Assembly: GCA_024233575.1 (NCBI GenBank)
Contig: JACKPN010000022.1
Location: 1-24,645, forward strand
Direction of reading: 5' to 3'
DNA: 24,645 nt
DNA from: Chlamydiales bacterium
Lineage (GTDB): Bacteria > Chlamydiota > Chlamydiia > Chlamydiales > Criblamydiaceae
The notes under the pieces are model-generated. The model was not told the DNA's origin. It did no database searches and was given only the letters and a program-made list of their open reading frames with translations. Of the stretch, positions 1-7,581 are shown one piece after another. Every line of letters starts with the position of its first letter. Positions within the stretch are counted from its first letter, which is position 1. The position numbers were made by a program, and so were the translations under genes.

Positions 1-1346
1 ATCTGTTTTTGCGTCACTGCAGCGCCTTTGCTTGGCGACATGAAGCGGCAGCGCCAGCTGTCCGAACAGGAAGTTTCCGGCATTTTGTCAGGCCATACCT
101 TAACACCGCGGTTGCCGATCATGGTCAGCTCGAGTGCGGAGCTGTTAAGCTCCGCCATTTTTGAGTAGACGGCCTCGACCTGTTCTTCGGAGTCGACAAA
201 GATGTCGATACCGACGACAATCTTATCGTTGGATGGCGGTGGAACTTTCTTTTCATGGCTGCTAGCAATATGCATCGGGGTGTCGGCATACTCGACAGTT
301 TTGAGCTGCGTCGGTTTCTGTCCAAGACGTGCAGCGACAGCTTCGCCGAATTCTTTGGTCCCGACCTTCTCTTTACTGATGCCTTCTTTGAAAATGTCGT
401 AGGTGTGGATGCCATCTTCCAAGGTCTTTAGCCATGCGTTATGCACCGCTTCAGCAACTTTAGGCTGTCCGATGTGGACCAGCATCAATACGGCGCCAAG
501 GAGAAGCCCTGAAGGGTTGGCAAGGTTCTGGCCGGCGCGGCGCGGCGCGGAGCCGTGAATCGCCTCGAACATCGCACCATGTTCGCCGATGTTTGCCGAT
601 CCGGCAAGGCCGACAGAGCCGGCGATCTGCGCGGCGATGTCGGAAAGGATATCGCCATAGAGGTTAGGCATCACCACGACATCGAAAACGGTCGGTGTAT
701 CGGCAAGCTTCGCTGCGCCGATGTCAATAATCCAATGCTCATTTTCAATGTCGGGATATTCTTCGGCAATTTCGTCAAACACCTTATGAAACAGACCGTC
801 AGAAAGCTTGAGAATATTGTCTTTGGTGAAGCAGGTGACCTTTTTTCTTTTGTTGACGCGTGCATACTCGAAGGCATACCGGACGATTTTTTCGCAGCCG
901 GGACGGGTGATGATCTTCAGCGCTTGGTAGGTGTCTTGGCTTTGACGGTATTCAATACCGGTATAGAGATCTTCTTCATTTTCACGGATAACGACGACAT
1001 CCATACCGGGATGTTTAGTCTTGACAAAAGGAGCGTAAGCGACGCAGGGGCGTACATTGGCGTAGAGGCCCAGCGTCGTCCTGATGGTCACATTCAGGCT
1101 CTTGAAGCCTCCGCCTTGCGGAGTGGTGATCGGCGCCTTGAGAAATGCTTTCGTGCCGCGGATGATATCCCATGTTTCGGGAGCGATGCCAGCACGCTGT
1201 CCGCTCTTGTATTCTTCTTCGCCAATCTTGACTTTATGGATCTCCAGCGCTGCGCCGGCAGCATCAAGGATATGCAGGACGGCGGCCATGATTTCCGGTC
1301 CGATGCCATCGCCTTCTGCTACAGTGATCGGTGTTTTCTCTCCCAT
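1..1346 (-). CDS. icd: Isocitrate dehydrogenase, NADP type (3' end cut by window edge)
   Basis: Oxidative decarboxylation of isocitrate to 2-oxoglutarate in the TCA cycle (cytoplasm). 448 residues are visible before the left edge. Seen: GDGIGPEI at 12-19; the isocitrate-binding SLNVTIR at 83-89 (Ser, Asn and Arg of the IDH SxNxxxR motif, not found in isopropylmalate dehydrogenase); R99, R121, Y128, K175; metal-ligand aspartates D208, D232 and D236 in NLYGDILSD; HGSAPRRAG at 264-272. R269-R270 replace the Lys344-Tyr345 pair of the E. coli NADP enzyme, so positive charge for NADP is retained. Residues from about 375 form the extra C-terminal domain known from Rickettsia/Thermus-type enzymes; perhaps 30-50 residues are missing. 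Start: GGAGG at 1352-1356 sits 5 nt before ATG 1346, while the in-frame ATG at 1358 overlaps this Shine-Dalgarno, so 1346 is preferred. Divergent from kdsD. Confidence 0.93.
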   Translation of the reverse strand, partial: MGEKTPITVAEGDGIGPEIMAAVLHILDAAGAALEIHKVKIGEEEYKSGQRAGIAPETWDIIRGTKAFLKAPITTPQGGGFKSLNVTIRTTLGLYANVRPCVAYAPFVKTKHPGMDVVVIRENEEDLYTGIEYRQSQDTYQALKIITRPGCEKIVRYAFEYARVNKRKKVTCFTKDNILKLSDGLFHKVFDEIAEEYPDIENEHWIIDIGAAKLADTPTVFDVVVMPNLYGDILSDIAAQIAGSVGLAGSANIGEHGAMFEAIHGSAPRRAGQNLANPSGLLLGAVLMLVHIGQPKVAEAVHNAWLKTLEDGIHTYDIFKEGISKEKVGTKEFGEAVAARLGQKPTQLKTVEYADTPMHIASSHEKKVPPPSNDKIVVGIDIFVDSEEQVEAVYSKMAELNSSALELTMIGNRGVKVWPDKMPETSCSDSWRCRFMSPSKGAAVTQKQ

Positions 1347-1374
1347 CTCTTCCTCCATTGCATCAAATCAAAGC

Positions 1375-1403
1375 TTGAGACTAATACTTTCGTTAATTAA
1401 AAT
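1375..1403 (+). promoter_or_regulatory. Putative sigma70-type promoter of kdsD
   Basis: TTGAGA (1375-1380), 17-nt spacer, TAAAAT (1398-1403). It lies in the divergent icd/kdsD spacer, about 70 nt before the kdsD start, giving a leader of about 60 nt. Box match and ideal spacing are seen; activity is inferred. Confidence 0.5.
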
Positions 1404-1472
1404 CCACGCAAGCAACGACCTCTGCATTGAACAAAATTTATTGTTCAGTCCAGAAGAACAACAAGGCGGTGA

Positions 1473-2435
1473 ATGGTGATCGAAGAACTGATAAAAAAAG
1501 AACGCGAGAGCCTGGACTACTTCTTTGATCATGTCGATGTTGCAGCCCTTCAAGAGGTTTTCAACACGCTGAACAGCTGCAAAGGGGTGATCATCATGAC
1601 CGGCATAGGTAAAAGCGGGCTGATCGCTAAAAAGATCGCCGCCACGATGACATCGACAAATACGCGTGCCATTTACTTATCTCCGGTCGATGCTCTTCAT
1701 GGCGATATCGGTATCGTCTCTCAAAATGATGTTTTTCTCTTCTTCAGCAAAAGCGGTGAAAGCGATGAACTCCTCAACCTTGTCCCTGCATTGAGAAATA
1801 AAGGAGTCAAGATGATCGCTGTCGTATGCAACCCCACAAGCCGCCTTGCCAAAGCGTGCGACAGCATCGTCACCCTGCCGATGAAGCATGAGTTATGCCC
1901 GCACGATATGGCGCCGACGATATCGACGACGGTGCAGATGATCTTCGGTGATCTGATGGCTGTGGCATTAATGATGGAACATCGCTTCTCGCTAGACGAT
2001 TTTGCCCTTAACCACCCTGCAGGGCGTATCGGGAAGCGCATTACGATGAAGGTGCGCGACTTGATGATCACCAATGAAGGTATTCCGTTATCCCGACCGC
2101 AAGATAAGCTTGTCGATACGCTGGTCGAACTTTCCAACAAGCGATGCGGTTGCGTTCTGATCGTCGATGACAAGAAGGCGCTGCTCGGTATCTTTACCGA
2201 TGGCGACCTGCGCCGCACGTTGCAGTCAAATGGTCCTGAGGCCCTTAACAGCACCATGGAGACGGTGATGACATCGAATCCGCGGCATATCGCTCCAGAC
2301 GTTTTGGCAACGGAAGCGCTCAAGGTGATGGAAGGCTCAGGCAAAAGCGAAGTCGCCGTCTTGCCGGTGCTCGAAAATGGCGCTACCGTTGTCGGCGTCA
2401 TCAAACTTCACGACATCATTCAGTCGGGGATTTGA
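1473..2435 (+). CDS. kdsD: D-arabinose 5-phosphate isomerase (KdsD/KpsF/GutQ family)
   Basis: Converts ribulose 5-phosphate to arabinose 5-phosphate, the first step towards Kdo for lipopolysaccharide (cytoplasm). 320 aa, the usual family length. Seen: an N-terminal SIS domain with TGIGKSGLIAKKIAATM at 43-59, HGDIG at about 76-80 and FSKSGESDELL at about 91-101; HPAGRIGKR near 183; then two CBS domains (about 200-255 and 265-320), the second ending VVGVIKLHDII. Start: the purine-rich AAGGCGGT (1463-1470) is only 2 nt from ATG 1473 but 5 nt from the in-frame GTG 1476, so translation may begin one codon later. The stop lies inside the convergent gene that follows (20-bp overlap). With lpxK and gmhA it gives the region an LPS character. 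Confidence 0.92.
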   Translation: MVIEELIKKERESLDYFFDHVDVAALQEVFNTLNSCKGVIIMTGIGKSGLIAKKIAATMTSTNTRAIYLSPVDALHGDIGIVSQNDVFLFFSKSGESDELLNLVPALRNKGVKMIAVVCNPTSRLAKACDSIVTLPMKHELCPHDMAPTISTTVQMIFGDLMAVALMMEHRFSLDDFALNHPAGRIGKRITMKVRDLMITNEGIPLSRPQDKLVDTLVELSNKRCGCVLIVDDKKALLGIFTDGDLRRTLQSNGPEALNSTMETVMTSNPRHIAPDVLATEALKVMEGSGKSEVAVLPVLENGATVVGVIKLHDIIQSGI

Positions 2436-2955
2436 TCAGCTCAAGAAAAGCGATGCGCGTGAATCCCTGCCGGCTAAAATATGGAAAGAACAGATCGTAT
2501 CCTGTGCGCTTGGCAGATTGGGCATGGAATTTCTCATCGCTGAATTTAGGATCGTGAATGACGATCTTTTCGGGAATAGGATGGCGCAGGTTCATGGCAA
2601 TACCATAGCGGTATCCCCCTTCGATGTGTTTCATCGATGCGATGCTTTTTGTTGGAACTGTCAGCACCGGTTTTCCCCATAGCCTGTATTGTATGTACTC
2701 CTCGCCGAGGACGCGCAGCTCGTCGGGAACATCTTCCTTTCTGCAGATGCGCCTGTAGGGTAGCATACCGATGGCAATCATCGCGCCGCCGACCAGGATG
2801 ATCGGGAATCCCCAGATACGAAGGTGTTCGGGAGGGATGAAGCTGCCGGATAGAGCAAGGAGGATGACGCCGATGCCGGCGATGGCTGTGCCGCGCAGCA
2901 GTAGCACCCGTTTTAGGTTGGGCTTGATACAGCTTCTGACGATGATGGTTTCCAT
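2416..2955 (-). CDS. Hypothetical membrane protein, two transmembrane segments
   Basis: 179 aa, not recognised. Seen: a short basic N-terminus, two hydrophobic helices (about 17-37 and 47-66) joined by a short loop, then a soluble C-terminal domain rich in alternating hydrophobic residues (for example EEYIQYRLWGKPVLTVP) that could be a small beta domain; a bacterial PH-like fold is possible but unproven. No clear Shine-Dalgarno before ATG 2955. It is divergent from the membrane protein gene at 3031 and convergent with kdsD, overlapping its last 20 bp. No signal peptide cleavage site or catalytic motif is visible. Confidence 0.75.
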   Translation of the reverse strand: METIIVRSCIKPNLKRVLLLRGTAIAGIGVILLALSGSFIPPEHLRIWGFPIILVGGAMIAIGMLPYRRICRKEDVPDELRVLGEEYIQYRLWGKPVLTVPTKSIASMKHIEGGYRYGIAMNLRHPIPEKIVIHDPKFSDEKFHAQSAKRTGYDLFFPYFSRQGFTRIAFLELIKSPTE

Positions 2956-2996
2956 AACTTACTGGCTTTTAGTGAACTGCTTTTATTTGTTGCTTT

Positions 2997-3005
2997 TGCT
3001 ATAAT
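2997..3005 (+). promoter_or_regulatory. Extended -10 promoter element (TGCTATAAT)
   Basis: A perfect TATAAT (3000-3005) preceded by TGC (2997-2999), i.e. an extended -10 element; the matching -35 position (CTGCTT, 2977-2982) is weak, as is common for extended -10 promoters. Transcription would begin near 3012, before the AGGAG at 3019-3023 and the start at 3031. This rules out the in-frame ATG at 3004, which lies within the -10 box. Confidence 0.6.
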
Positions 3006-3030
3006 GCAGACAAATTACAGGAGTATTAGG

Positions 3031-4254
3031 ATGCTTGCCACCTTTTTTTCTATCGCTTTTGCTATTTTGCTCTTTTTTTATCCGGGAGCGCAAGATTTTG
3101 TTCCACACGGCGGGGTGATGGCTGTTACGATGATCGTGACGGCGACGCTCTTCATCCTTTTGGTAGCGATTGCGCATATGTTTGCCTGGTCGCCGTTGCA
3201 GCGTGTCGAACAGAACTTGACACCGCGCCTCGTGCGCCTTTTTCGCGACGATATCCATATCAAGCATCCGACCTATTGGATCCTGCTTTTTTCTTTGGTA
3301 ACCTACATGTTGGCTATCGGAGTTGTTTTCTCCGGCATCATAAAACCAATCTATTTTCTTGCGGGGTGGCTAGTAATCTTAGGTATCTCAATTGACAGTT
3401 TCCATCATCTGCTGCGCCGCATCAACAGCTATTTTGATCCGATGACTGCGGTCGAACACCTTAGCGATCAAGCACAGCAGCACGTTCGTAATGATGACAA
3501 TGCCGCTCTTTGCGACAGCTTTGAATCCTTGGCGGAGATTGCCGTCAAAGCCGTAGAACGTACGCTCCCATCCTTATGTAACGAGGCGGTCAACCAGACA
3601 CAGATCGCTGCGCGCTACTACTTGGAGTCCTCAAAGAGCGTGTCCCACACGCATCATGATCAGAAACCCGTCGGCGATGAGGTGAGCTTCACGCTCTTTT
3701 TCCTGTTCCAGAGGCTTGAGCTTGTCCATGACAAAGCGCTAGAAGAGGGGATGGAGCCAATATGCAGCAATATCATCACGGCGCTAGGAAAAATTGCTAT
3801 CGATGCCGCCAAGCTTGACCTCTCTTTAGTCAGCTACCCTATCCATTTCCTCGGCAAATTCGCTCATCACGCGCAAGTGATGGGTCTTCCTGATGTTGCC
3901 GAGAAAGCGACATGCACACTGACCGAGGTCAGCAGAGTGATTATTGAAGAAGTCGATCTTAAATATTATGACCTCAAAGAACCGTTTTTCAGTATCATCT
4001 ATCAACTTGAAGAGATTGCTAAGGAGACCTTCAGGCAGGATAAGCAGATGCAGATCGATCTTCTCGAGCAGCCTTTTCATGACCTCAAAGCGTTGTTCGA
4101 CCATGAGCGCGTTGCAACGCACCAAGACCGTGATGCCGTTGTTGCTGATATCGACAGAGTGTTAGGTGAGTTTACCGAGCTGGCGCTTGTGATGAAAACG
4201 CTTCCGCCTATTCCTGAGGTGAAGGAAGAAGAGGAGCCTGTGCCTCAGCAGTAA
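3031..4254 (+). CDS. Hypothetical membrane protein, four TM segments plus long helical domain
   Basis: 407 aa, not recognised. Seen: four hydrophobic segments in two hairpins (about 2-17, 30-52, 82-104, 105-122), then roughly 280 residues of predicted alpha-helical soluble sequence with no recognised motif, ending in an acidic, proline-containing tail (KEEEEPVPQQ). The arrangement suggests a membrane anchor carrying a cytoplasmic helical domain; function unknown. Start: AGGAG (3019-3023) lies 7 nt before ATG 3031; an in-frame ATG at 3004 falls in the promoter -10 box and lacks a ribosome binding site, so I use 3031. The 3' end overlaps the convergent pseudouridine synthase gene by 47 bp. Confidence 0.8.
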   Translation: MLATFFSIAFAILLFFYPGAQDFVPHGGVMAVTMIVTATLFILLVAIAHMFAWSPLQRVEQNLTPRLVRLFRDDIHIKHPTYWILLFSLVTYMLAIGVVFSGIIKPIYFLAGWLVILGISIDSFHHLLRRINSYFDPMTAVEHLSDQAQQHVRNDDNAALCDSFESLAEIAVKAVERTLPSLCNEAVNQTQIAARYYLESSKSVSHTHHDQKPVGDEVSFTLFFLFQRLELVHDKALEEGMEPICSNIITALGKIAIDAAKLDLSLVSYPIHFLGKFAHHAQVMGLPDVAEKATCTLTEVSRVIIEEVDLKYYDLKEPFFSIIYQLEEIAKETFRQDKQMQIDLLEQPFHDLKALFDHERVATHQDRDAVVADIDRVLGEFTELALVMKTLPPIPEVKEEEEPVPQQ

Positions 4255-4840
4255 TGGTAAGAATTTCCCCGGTCACCGGATGTTTCATGATTAATTTTGA
4301 ATGATGCAGGGCGATGCCATGAGACCATGGCGCTCCGCTGCCGTACTTGCTGTCTCCGTCAATTGGACAGTTTATAGCGGCAAGCTGTGCACGAATCTGA
4401 TGATAGCGTCCCGTTTCTAGAGTGACTTCGACGAGGTGAGGGTCTATTTGCCTGTAGTGCAGACGGCAGAGTTTTCCACTCTCGCTAACAGCAGCACGGT
4501 AGTTATCGTGGTCGAGCTTATGTTCCAGTGTCCCTTCTTTGTCGGGAAGCGTACCGCCGATGCGGGCGATGTACGTTTTCACCATCTCTTTGCGGCGTAT
4601 CGATGCGTTGAGGCGTGACAGCGCTTTGCTTGTTTTGGCGAAGATGACTATGCCGCTGACAGGCTTGTCAAGACGATGAACGGCATGAAGAAAGACGTTT
4701 CCAGGTTTATGATCCCGTTCTTTGATCAGCTGCTTGGCGAGATCTTCGATGTTTTTTTGGTCTGTGCCGCTAGGCTGTGTTAGGATCCCTGAAGGTTTAT
4801 TGATGATGAGAAGATGGTTGTCTTCGTAAAGAATCTGCAT
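4208..4840 (-). CDS. RluA-family RNA pseudouridine synthase
   Basis: Isomerises specific uridines in rRNA or tRNA to pseudouridine (cytoplasm). 210 aa, a compact form with no N-terminal S4 domain. Seen: LYEDNHLLIINKPSGIL at 4-20 (family motif I), the catalytic HRLDKPVSG at 55-63 with the nucleophilic Asp58, KTYIARIGG near 88-96, GRYHQIRAQLA near 143-153, and the C-terminal ALHHSKL. The exact target base cannot be told from sequence. A strong ribosome site, AGGAGGTGA (rc of 4844-4852), lies inside the end of the methylase gene upstream, whose stop is 3 nt away; the two are almost certainly cotranscribed. Third gene of an RNA-modification cluster. Its end overlaps the convergent gene by 47 bp. 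Confidence 0.9.
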   Translation of the reverse strand: MQILYEDNHLLIINKPSGILTQPSGTDQKNIEDLAKQLIKERDHKPGNVFLHAVHRLDKPVSGIVIFAKTSKALSRLNASIRRKEMVKTYIARIGGTLPDKEGTLEHKLDHDNYRAAVSESGKLCRLHYRQIDPHLVEVTLETGRYHQIRAQLAAINCPIDGDSKYGSGAPWSHGIALHHSKLIMKHPVTGEILTITAEAQAPLLPSPQE

Positions 4841-4843
4841 TTG

Positions 4844-5638
4844 TCACCTCCTGCGTTGTCGCAGCGCCTCATAGAGAAGCAGCGTTGTCGCCATCGCTAC
4901 GTTGAGGGAATCGGCAACACCGCACATGGGGATGCGCACTTGGATGTCGGCATGATCCATCCATTTGTCAGAGAGGCCAAGCTGCTCTGTACCAACGGCG
5001 ATCGCCAATGGACCGGTCATATCGACTTGAGTATATTCTTTTTCAGCGCTTGGCGTGGCTGCCAGGATCTTGATGTCGTTGGCGCGAAGCCATGCGAGAG
5101 TTTCATCGCCGCCGGCTTCGACGACAGGAACGGTAAAGAGCGTTCCCGTACTAGCGCGGACGACATTAGGATTGTGTATGTCGGTGCAACGGTCGCAGAC
5201 GATCAAGCCGTCGATCGCTGCTGCATCGGATGAGCGTAGGATTGTTCCTAGATTACCTGGCTTTTCGATTGCTTCGGCAACGACGAGGAACGGCTGTTGT
5301 GACAAGGCAAGAGTATCAAGAGTACGGCGGTTCTGCGGGGCGATAGCCAGCAGGCCATCGGGACGGTCGCGGTACGATAGCTTGCGGAATACAGCCTCTG
5401 AACAGGACAATACATGAGCGCCGCTGCCTTGGATACGATTGATCAACGTCTCTTCGTTGCTGCCGAGAAATAGCTCGGAACAGATAAATAGCGTTTCGAT
5501 TGGCTGGCCGTTATCGGCGGCGCGCAGCAGCTCGCGGTATCCTTCAATCAGGAACAGGCCGCTTTTGTCGCGGTCGCGACGATCGCGCAGCCTGACGGCC
5601 TCTTTGACCTTAGGGTTTTGTAAGCTGGTAATCAACAT
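4844..5638 (-). CDS. SpoU/TrmH-family RNA 2'-O-ribose methyltransferase
   Basis: Transfers methyl from SAM to a ribose 2'-OH of rRNA or tRNA; SPOUT (trefoil-knot) fold. 264 aa from ATG 5638. Seen: an N-terminal substrate-binding domain (about 1-105, with KSGLFLIEGYRELLRA); SPOUT motif 1 KPGNLGTILRSSDA at 126-139 (Asn129, Arg135); motif 2 AIAVGTEQLGLS at 212-223; motif 3 IPMCGVADSLNVAMAT at 236-251. Start: in-frame GTG codons at 5647 and 5644 exist, but AAGGTGG lies 5 nt before ATG 5638, so that ATG is preferred. It overlaps the 3' end of the SAM methyltransferase by 7 nt (ATGTTGA), implying translational coupling. The target nucleotide is unknown. Confidence 0.91.
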   Translation of the reverse strand: MLITSLQNPKVKEAVRLRDRRDRDKSGLFLIEGYRELLRAADNGQPIETLFICSELFLGSNEETLINRIQGSGAHVLSCSEAVFRKLSYRDRPDGLLAIAPQNRRTLDTLALSQQPFLVVAEAIEKPGNLGTILRSSDAAAIDGLIVCDRCTDIHNPNVVRASTGTLFTVPVVEAGGDETLAWLRANDIKILAATPSAEKEYTQVDMTGPLAIAVGTEQLGLSDKWMDHADIQVRIPMCGVADSLNVAMATTLLLYEALRQRRR

Positions 5639-6501
5639 GAACACCACCTTGCGAAAACCCCGCTAGGGAGGGCGAAGCTGCCGTTATCGCCGGTAAGAAG
5701 CATTTCACCGGCATCGATCTTCCCTTGGTGTCCGGACATCATCTGCGTGAGCAGATGCTGCATCACAGTAGGAGTGTACCCCGGTGTGTGGCAGGAAAAT
5801 AGGATGAAAAGAGGGGTGTCGCTAAGAAGCTGTCGGCAGCTGCTCAGAATCTCGCGAAGGTCATCTTCGATCTTAAACACCTCGCCTTTCTTGCCGCGGC
5901 CGAACGAGGGAGGGTCGAGGATGATCGCATCGTAAGTGCGTCCTCGACGTAGTTCCCTAGCAAGAAATTTTCTTACGTCATCGATGATCCAGCGGATAGG
6001 CGCTTCTTCCAGGCCGTTGAGCTCCGCATTCTCTCGTGCCCATGCAACCATGCCTTTTGAAGCATCAAGGTGGCACACGTGTGCGCCTGCTTTTGCTGCG
6101 GCAAGGGTGGAGCCTCCGGAGTAGGCAAACAAGTTGAGGACACGGACCTCTTGACGTCGGGTCACTTCATTGCGGATTGTTGCTTGTATCCACTCCCAGA
6201 AGGGACGTTGTTCCGGAAAGATGCCGAGATGTCCGAAGTCTGTAGGAGCAATCTTAAAGATAATGTCAGCGCAGGTTAGCGTCCAAGCATCACCTTTATT
6301 AGGTGTTTTTGCCCACTTCTTATCTTCTTCGCGAGTAAAAACGCCTTGTGCCTCTTGCCACGGCTTCCGTGGGAGATTGGCATCCCAAACTGCTTGAGAA
6401 GCGGGACGTTCGATGATGAAAGGACCAAACTGCTCTAGCTTGCGTCCGTTGCCGCTATCAAGCAGCGAATAGCCTGTATGGGTGTTTTTTTGTGCATTCA
6501 T
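5632..6501 (-). CDS. Class I SAM-dependent methyltransferase, RlmI/RlmK-like
   Basis: Predicted rRNA methyltransferase of the COG1092 type (cytosine C5 or guanine of large-subunit rRNA in characterised relatives). 289 aa. Seen: a beta-rich N-terminal part (1-110, including GHLGIFPEQRPFWEWI), SAM-binding motif I VLNLFAYSGGSTLAAAKAGA at 121-140, acidic motif II HLDASKG near 144-150, motif IV DPPSFGRGKKGEVF at 196-209, and SCHTPGYTP near 237-244 where related enzymes carry the catalytic-loop cysteine. There is no N-terminal PUA domain as in E. coli RlmI. No Shine-Dalgarno precedes ATG 6501, and the promoter candidate places the transcript start at the A of the ATG, so it may be leaderless. First gene of the methylase/pseudouridine synthase cluster. 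Confidence 0.9.
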   Translation of the reverse strand: MNAQKNTHTGYSLLDSGNGRKLEQFGPFIIERPASQAVWDANLPRKPWQEAQGVFTREEDKKWAKTPNKGDAWTLTCADIIFKIAPTDFGHLGIFPEQRPFWEWIQATIRNEVTRRQEVRVLNLFAYSGGSTLAAAKAGAHVCHLDASKGMVAWARENAELNGLEEAPIRWIIDDVRKFLARELRRGRTYDAIILDPPSFGRGKKGEVFKIEDDLREILSSCRQLLSDTPLFILFSCHTPGYTPTVMQHLLTQMMSGHQGKIDAGEMLLTGDNGSFALPSGVFARWCSC

Positions 6502-6507
6502 GGAGAA

Positions 6508-6536
6508 AGAATAACACGATGGAAGGAAAAATTCAA
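6508..6536 (-). promoter_or_regulatory. Putative promoter of the RNA-modification cluster (leaderless transcript?)
   Basis: On the minus strand TTGAAT (6531-6536), 17-nt spacer, TATTCT (6508-6513). Seven nt beyond the -10 box is position 6501, the A of the ATG. Each box matches consensus at 4 of 6 positions. Confidence 0.35.
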
Positions 6537-6547
6537 GTTATTAATTA

Positions 6548-7375
6548 CTAACGTTTTGCGATTTCATCTAAAAGTGCCGTGATCTCGACTTTTTTCTCGG
6601 GTAAATCCTTTACCTCTTCAAGGCGATCATTTAGAAAAGAAATGCATTCGTTTAGCGTTTTAAGACTTTGTACTTGTTCGATGCGATCTTCTACCCCTCT
6701 TTCTTGGAAATAGAAGTTTAATTCAAATTTCTCTTTTACCTCATTGAGAAGCTGGTTATCGTCCATGTTTGTGATCTTTTCGCTGTATTCCTCGGCATGC
6801 TTGTTTGAAAGCTCTACAATGAGTCGATAGAGCTCGTCGTTATTTACAGCGACTTGTTCAAACGTATCCCATCCCATGTCTTGATTGGTCAGGATGAGTA
6901 TGCGCGTAAGTCGGCATGCTTCAACGATCTCATCCCATTGTGCTTCGTTGGGGTTTTTAAAAAATTCGATTTGATTATTTTGATCTGTAATATGGCTTTT
7001 AACTTCTTCTGAATGGATTTGTTGTTTAAAAATTTCTCGTGCTTTGTGATCTGCTGGTACTTTTTTACCTCTAATCATCGCCTCGTCATTTACTTGTTTT
7101 TTTTTCAGTTCTTTTTTCTCGCCGTACTTGACCAGGTCGTCGATGGCGATGATGATATTACCGAGAATGGGTATTAACAGGGCGACGCAACGCCACGTTG
7201 GTTTGTTGTCGATATAGGTGAAGTAACGATTTTGGTGGATGGCTGTTGAATCAAATCCTTTGAAAGCTAGTTTTTCGAAAAGATCGACGAAATTAGAGGC
7301 GGTACTAACTATAGGGATATAGTCACAGACTCTGTCGGCATAACAAGCTACTTTGGATAAATTGATTTCTCTCAT
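6548..7375 (-). CDS. Lineage-type hypothetical protein of environmental chlamydiae
   Basis: 275 aa, function unknown. Seen: N-terminal CDYIPIVSTASNFVDLFEK (17-35), then NRYFTYIDNKPTWRCVALLIPILGNIIIAIDD (49-80) with one hydrophobic stretch (62-78), then a long charged, probably helical/coiled-coil region (85-275). From memory, this DYIP(I/V)VST / RYFTY / LLIP(I/V)LGN arrangement recurs in multigene families of Parachlamydia- and Waddlia-like genomes; I infer a membrane-associated lineage-specific protein, possibly acting at the host interface, but no secretion signal is evident. Start: AAGGT (7382-7386) is 6 nt before ATG 7375; a longer frame reaches 7414 but has no ribosome site and runs through the palindrome. 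Codon use is visibly AT-richer than in neighbours, suggesting different ancestry. Confidence 0.8.
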   Translation of the reverse strand: MREINLSKVACYADRVCDYIPIVSTASNFVDLFEKLAFKGFDSTAIHQNRYFTYIDNKPTWRCVALLIPILGNIIIAIDDLVKYGEKKELKKKQVNDEAMIRGKKVPADHKAREIFKQQIHSEEVKSHITDQNNQIEFFKNPNEAQWDEIVEACRLTRILILTNQDMGWDTFEQVAVNNDELYRLIVELSNKHAEEYSEKITNMDDNQLLNEVKEKFELNFYFQERGVEDRIEQVQSLKTLNECISFLNDRLEEVKDLPEKKVEITALLDEIAKR

Positions 7376-7404
7376 AAATATACCTTCAATCGATCTTTTT
7401 CTTA

Positions 7405-7410
7405 ATTGTA
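7405..7410 (-). promoter_or_regulatory. Candidate -10 box for the lineage-type hypothetical gene
   Basis: TACAAT on the minus strand (5 of 6 matches to TATAAT), about 30 nt before ATG 7375, placing a start near 7398 ahead of the AAGGT ribosome site. The best -35 (TTAACT) lies at a poor 19-nt spacing. Two bases of the box belong to the adjoining palindrome. Confidence 0.3.
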
Positions 7411-7424
7411 ACAATCGATTGTTA
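7409..7424. repeat. Perfect 16-bp palindrome, possible operator
   Basis: TAACAATC followed immediately by its reverse complement GATTGTTA. The inner CAATCGAT recurs at 7387-7394, 25 bp away, between this site and the ribosome site of the gene at 6548-7375. Position over the promoter spacer suggests a dimeric repressor site; the binding protein is unknown. Confidence 0.45.
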
Positions 7425-7560
7425 AGAATAGTTAAAGTAATTAATTTGTTTTCGTTAATAAATTTGATGTTTTATTGGTGTTGTGTATGCTTATTTGTCT
7501 ATAAATCTATTCTGATGCAAATATTTACTCTTTTTATTCATGAAAAAAAACTACACCAAA

Positions 7561-7581
7561 TCAATATAATTCTTATATTGA
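7561..7581. repeat. AT-rich inverted repeat (9-bp stem, 3-nt loop)
   Basis: TCAATATAA, loop TTC, TTATATTGA. Stem is perfect but entirely weak apart from one C:G pair, and no T-run follows on either strand, so it is not a typical terminator. It lies about 170 nt downstream of the symporter stop. Confidence 0.35.

Noticed and set aside
555..1400. 281-codon plus-strand open frame over icd
   Set aside because: It is the antisense shadow of icd, which shows full catalytic motifs; its translation has no recognisable domain.
1721..2404. 227-codon minus-strand open frame over kdsD
   Set aside because: Antisense to the SIS/CBS motifs of kdsD; low-complexity Ser/Thr/Arg-rich translation typical of a shadow frame.
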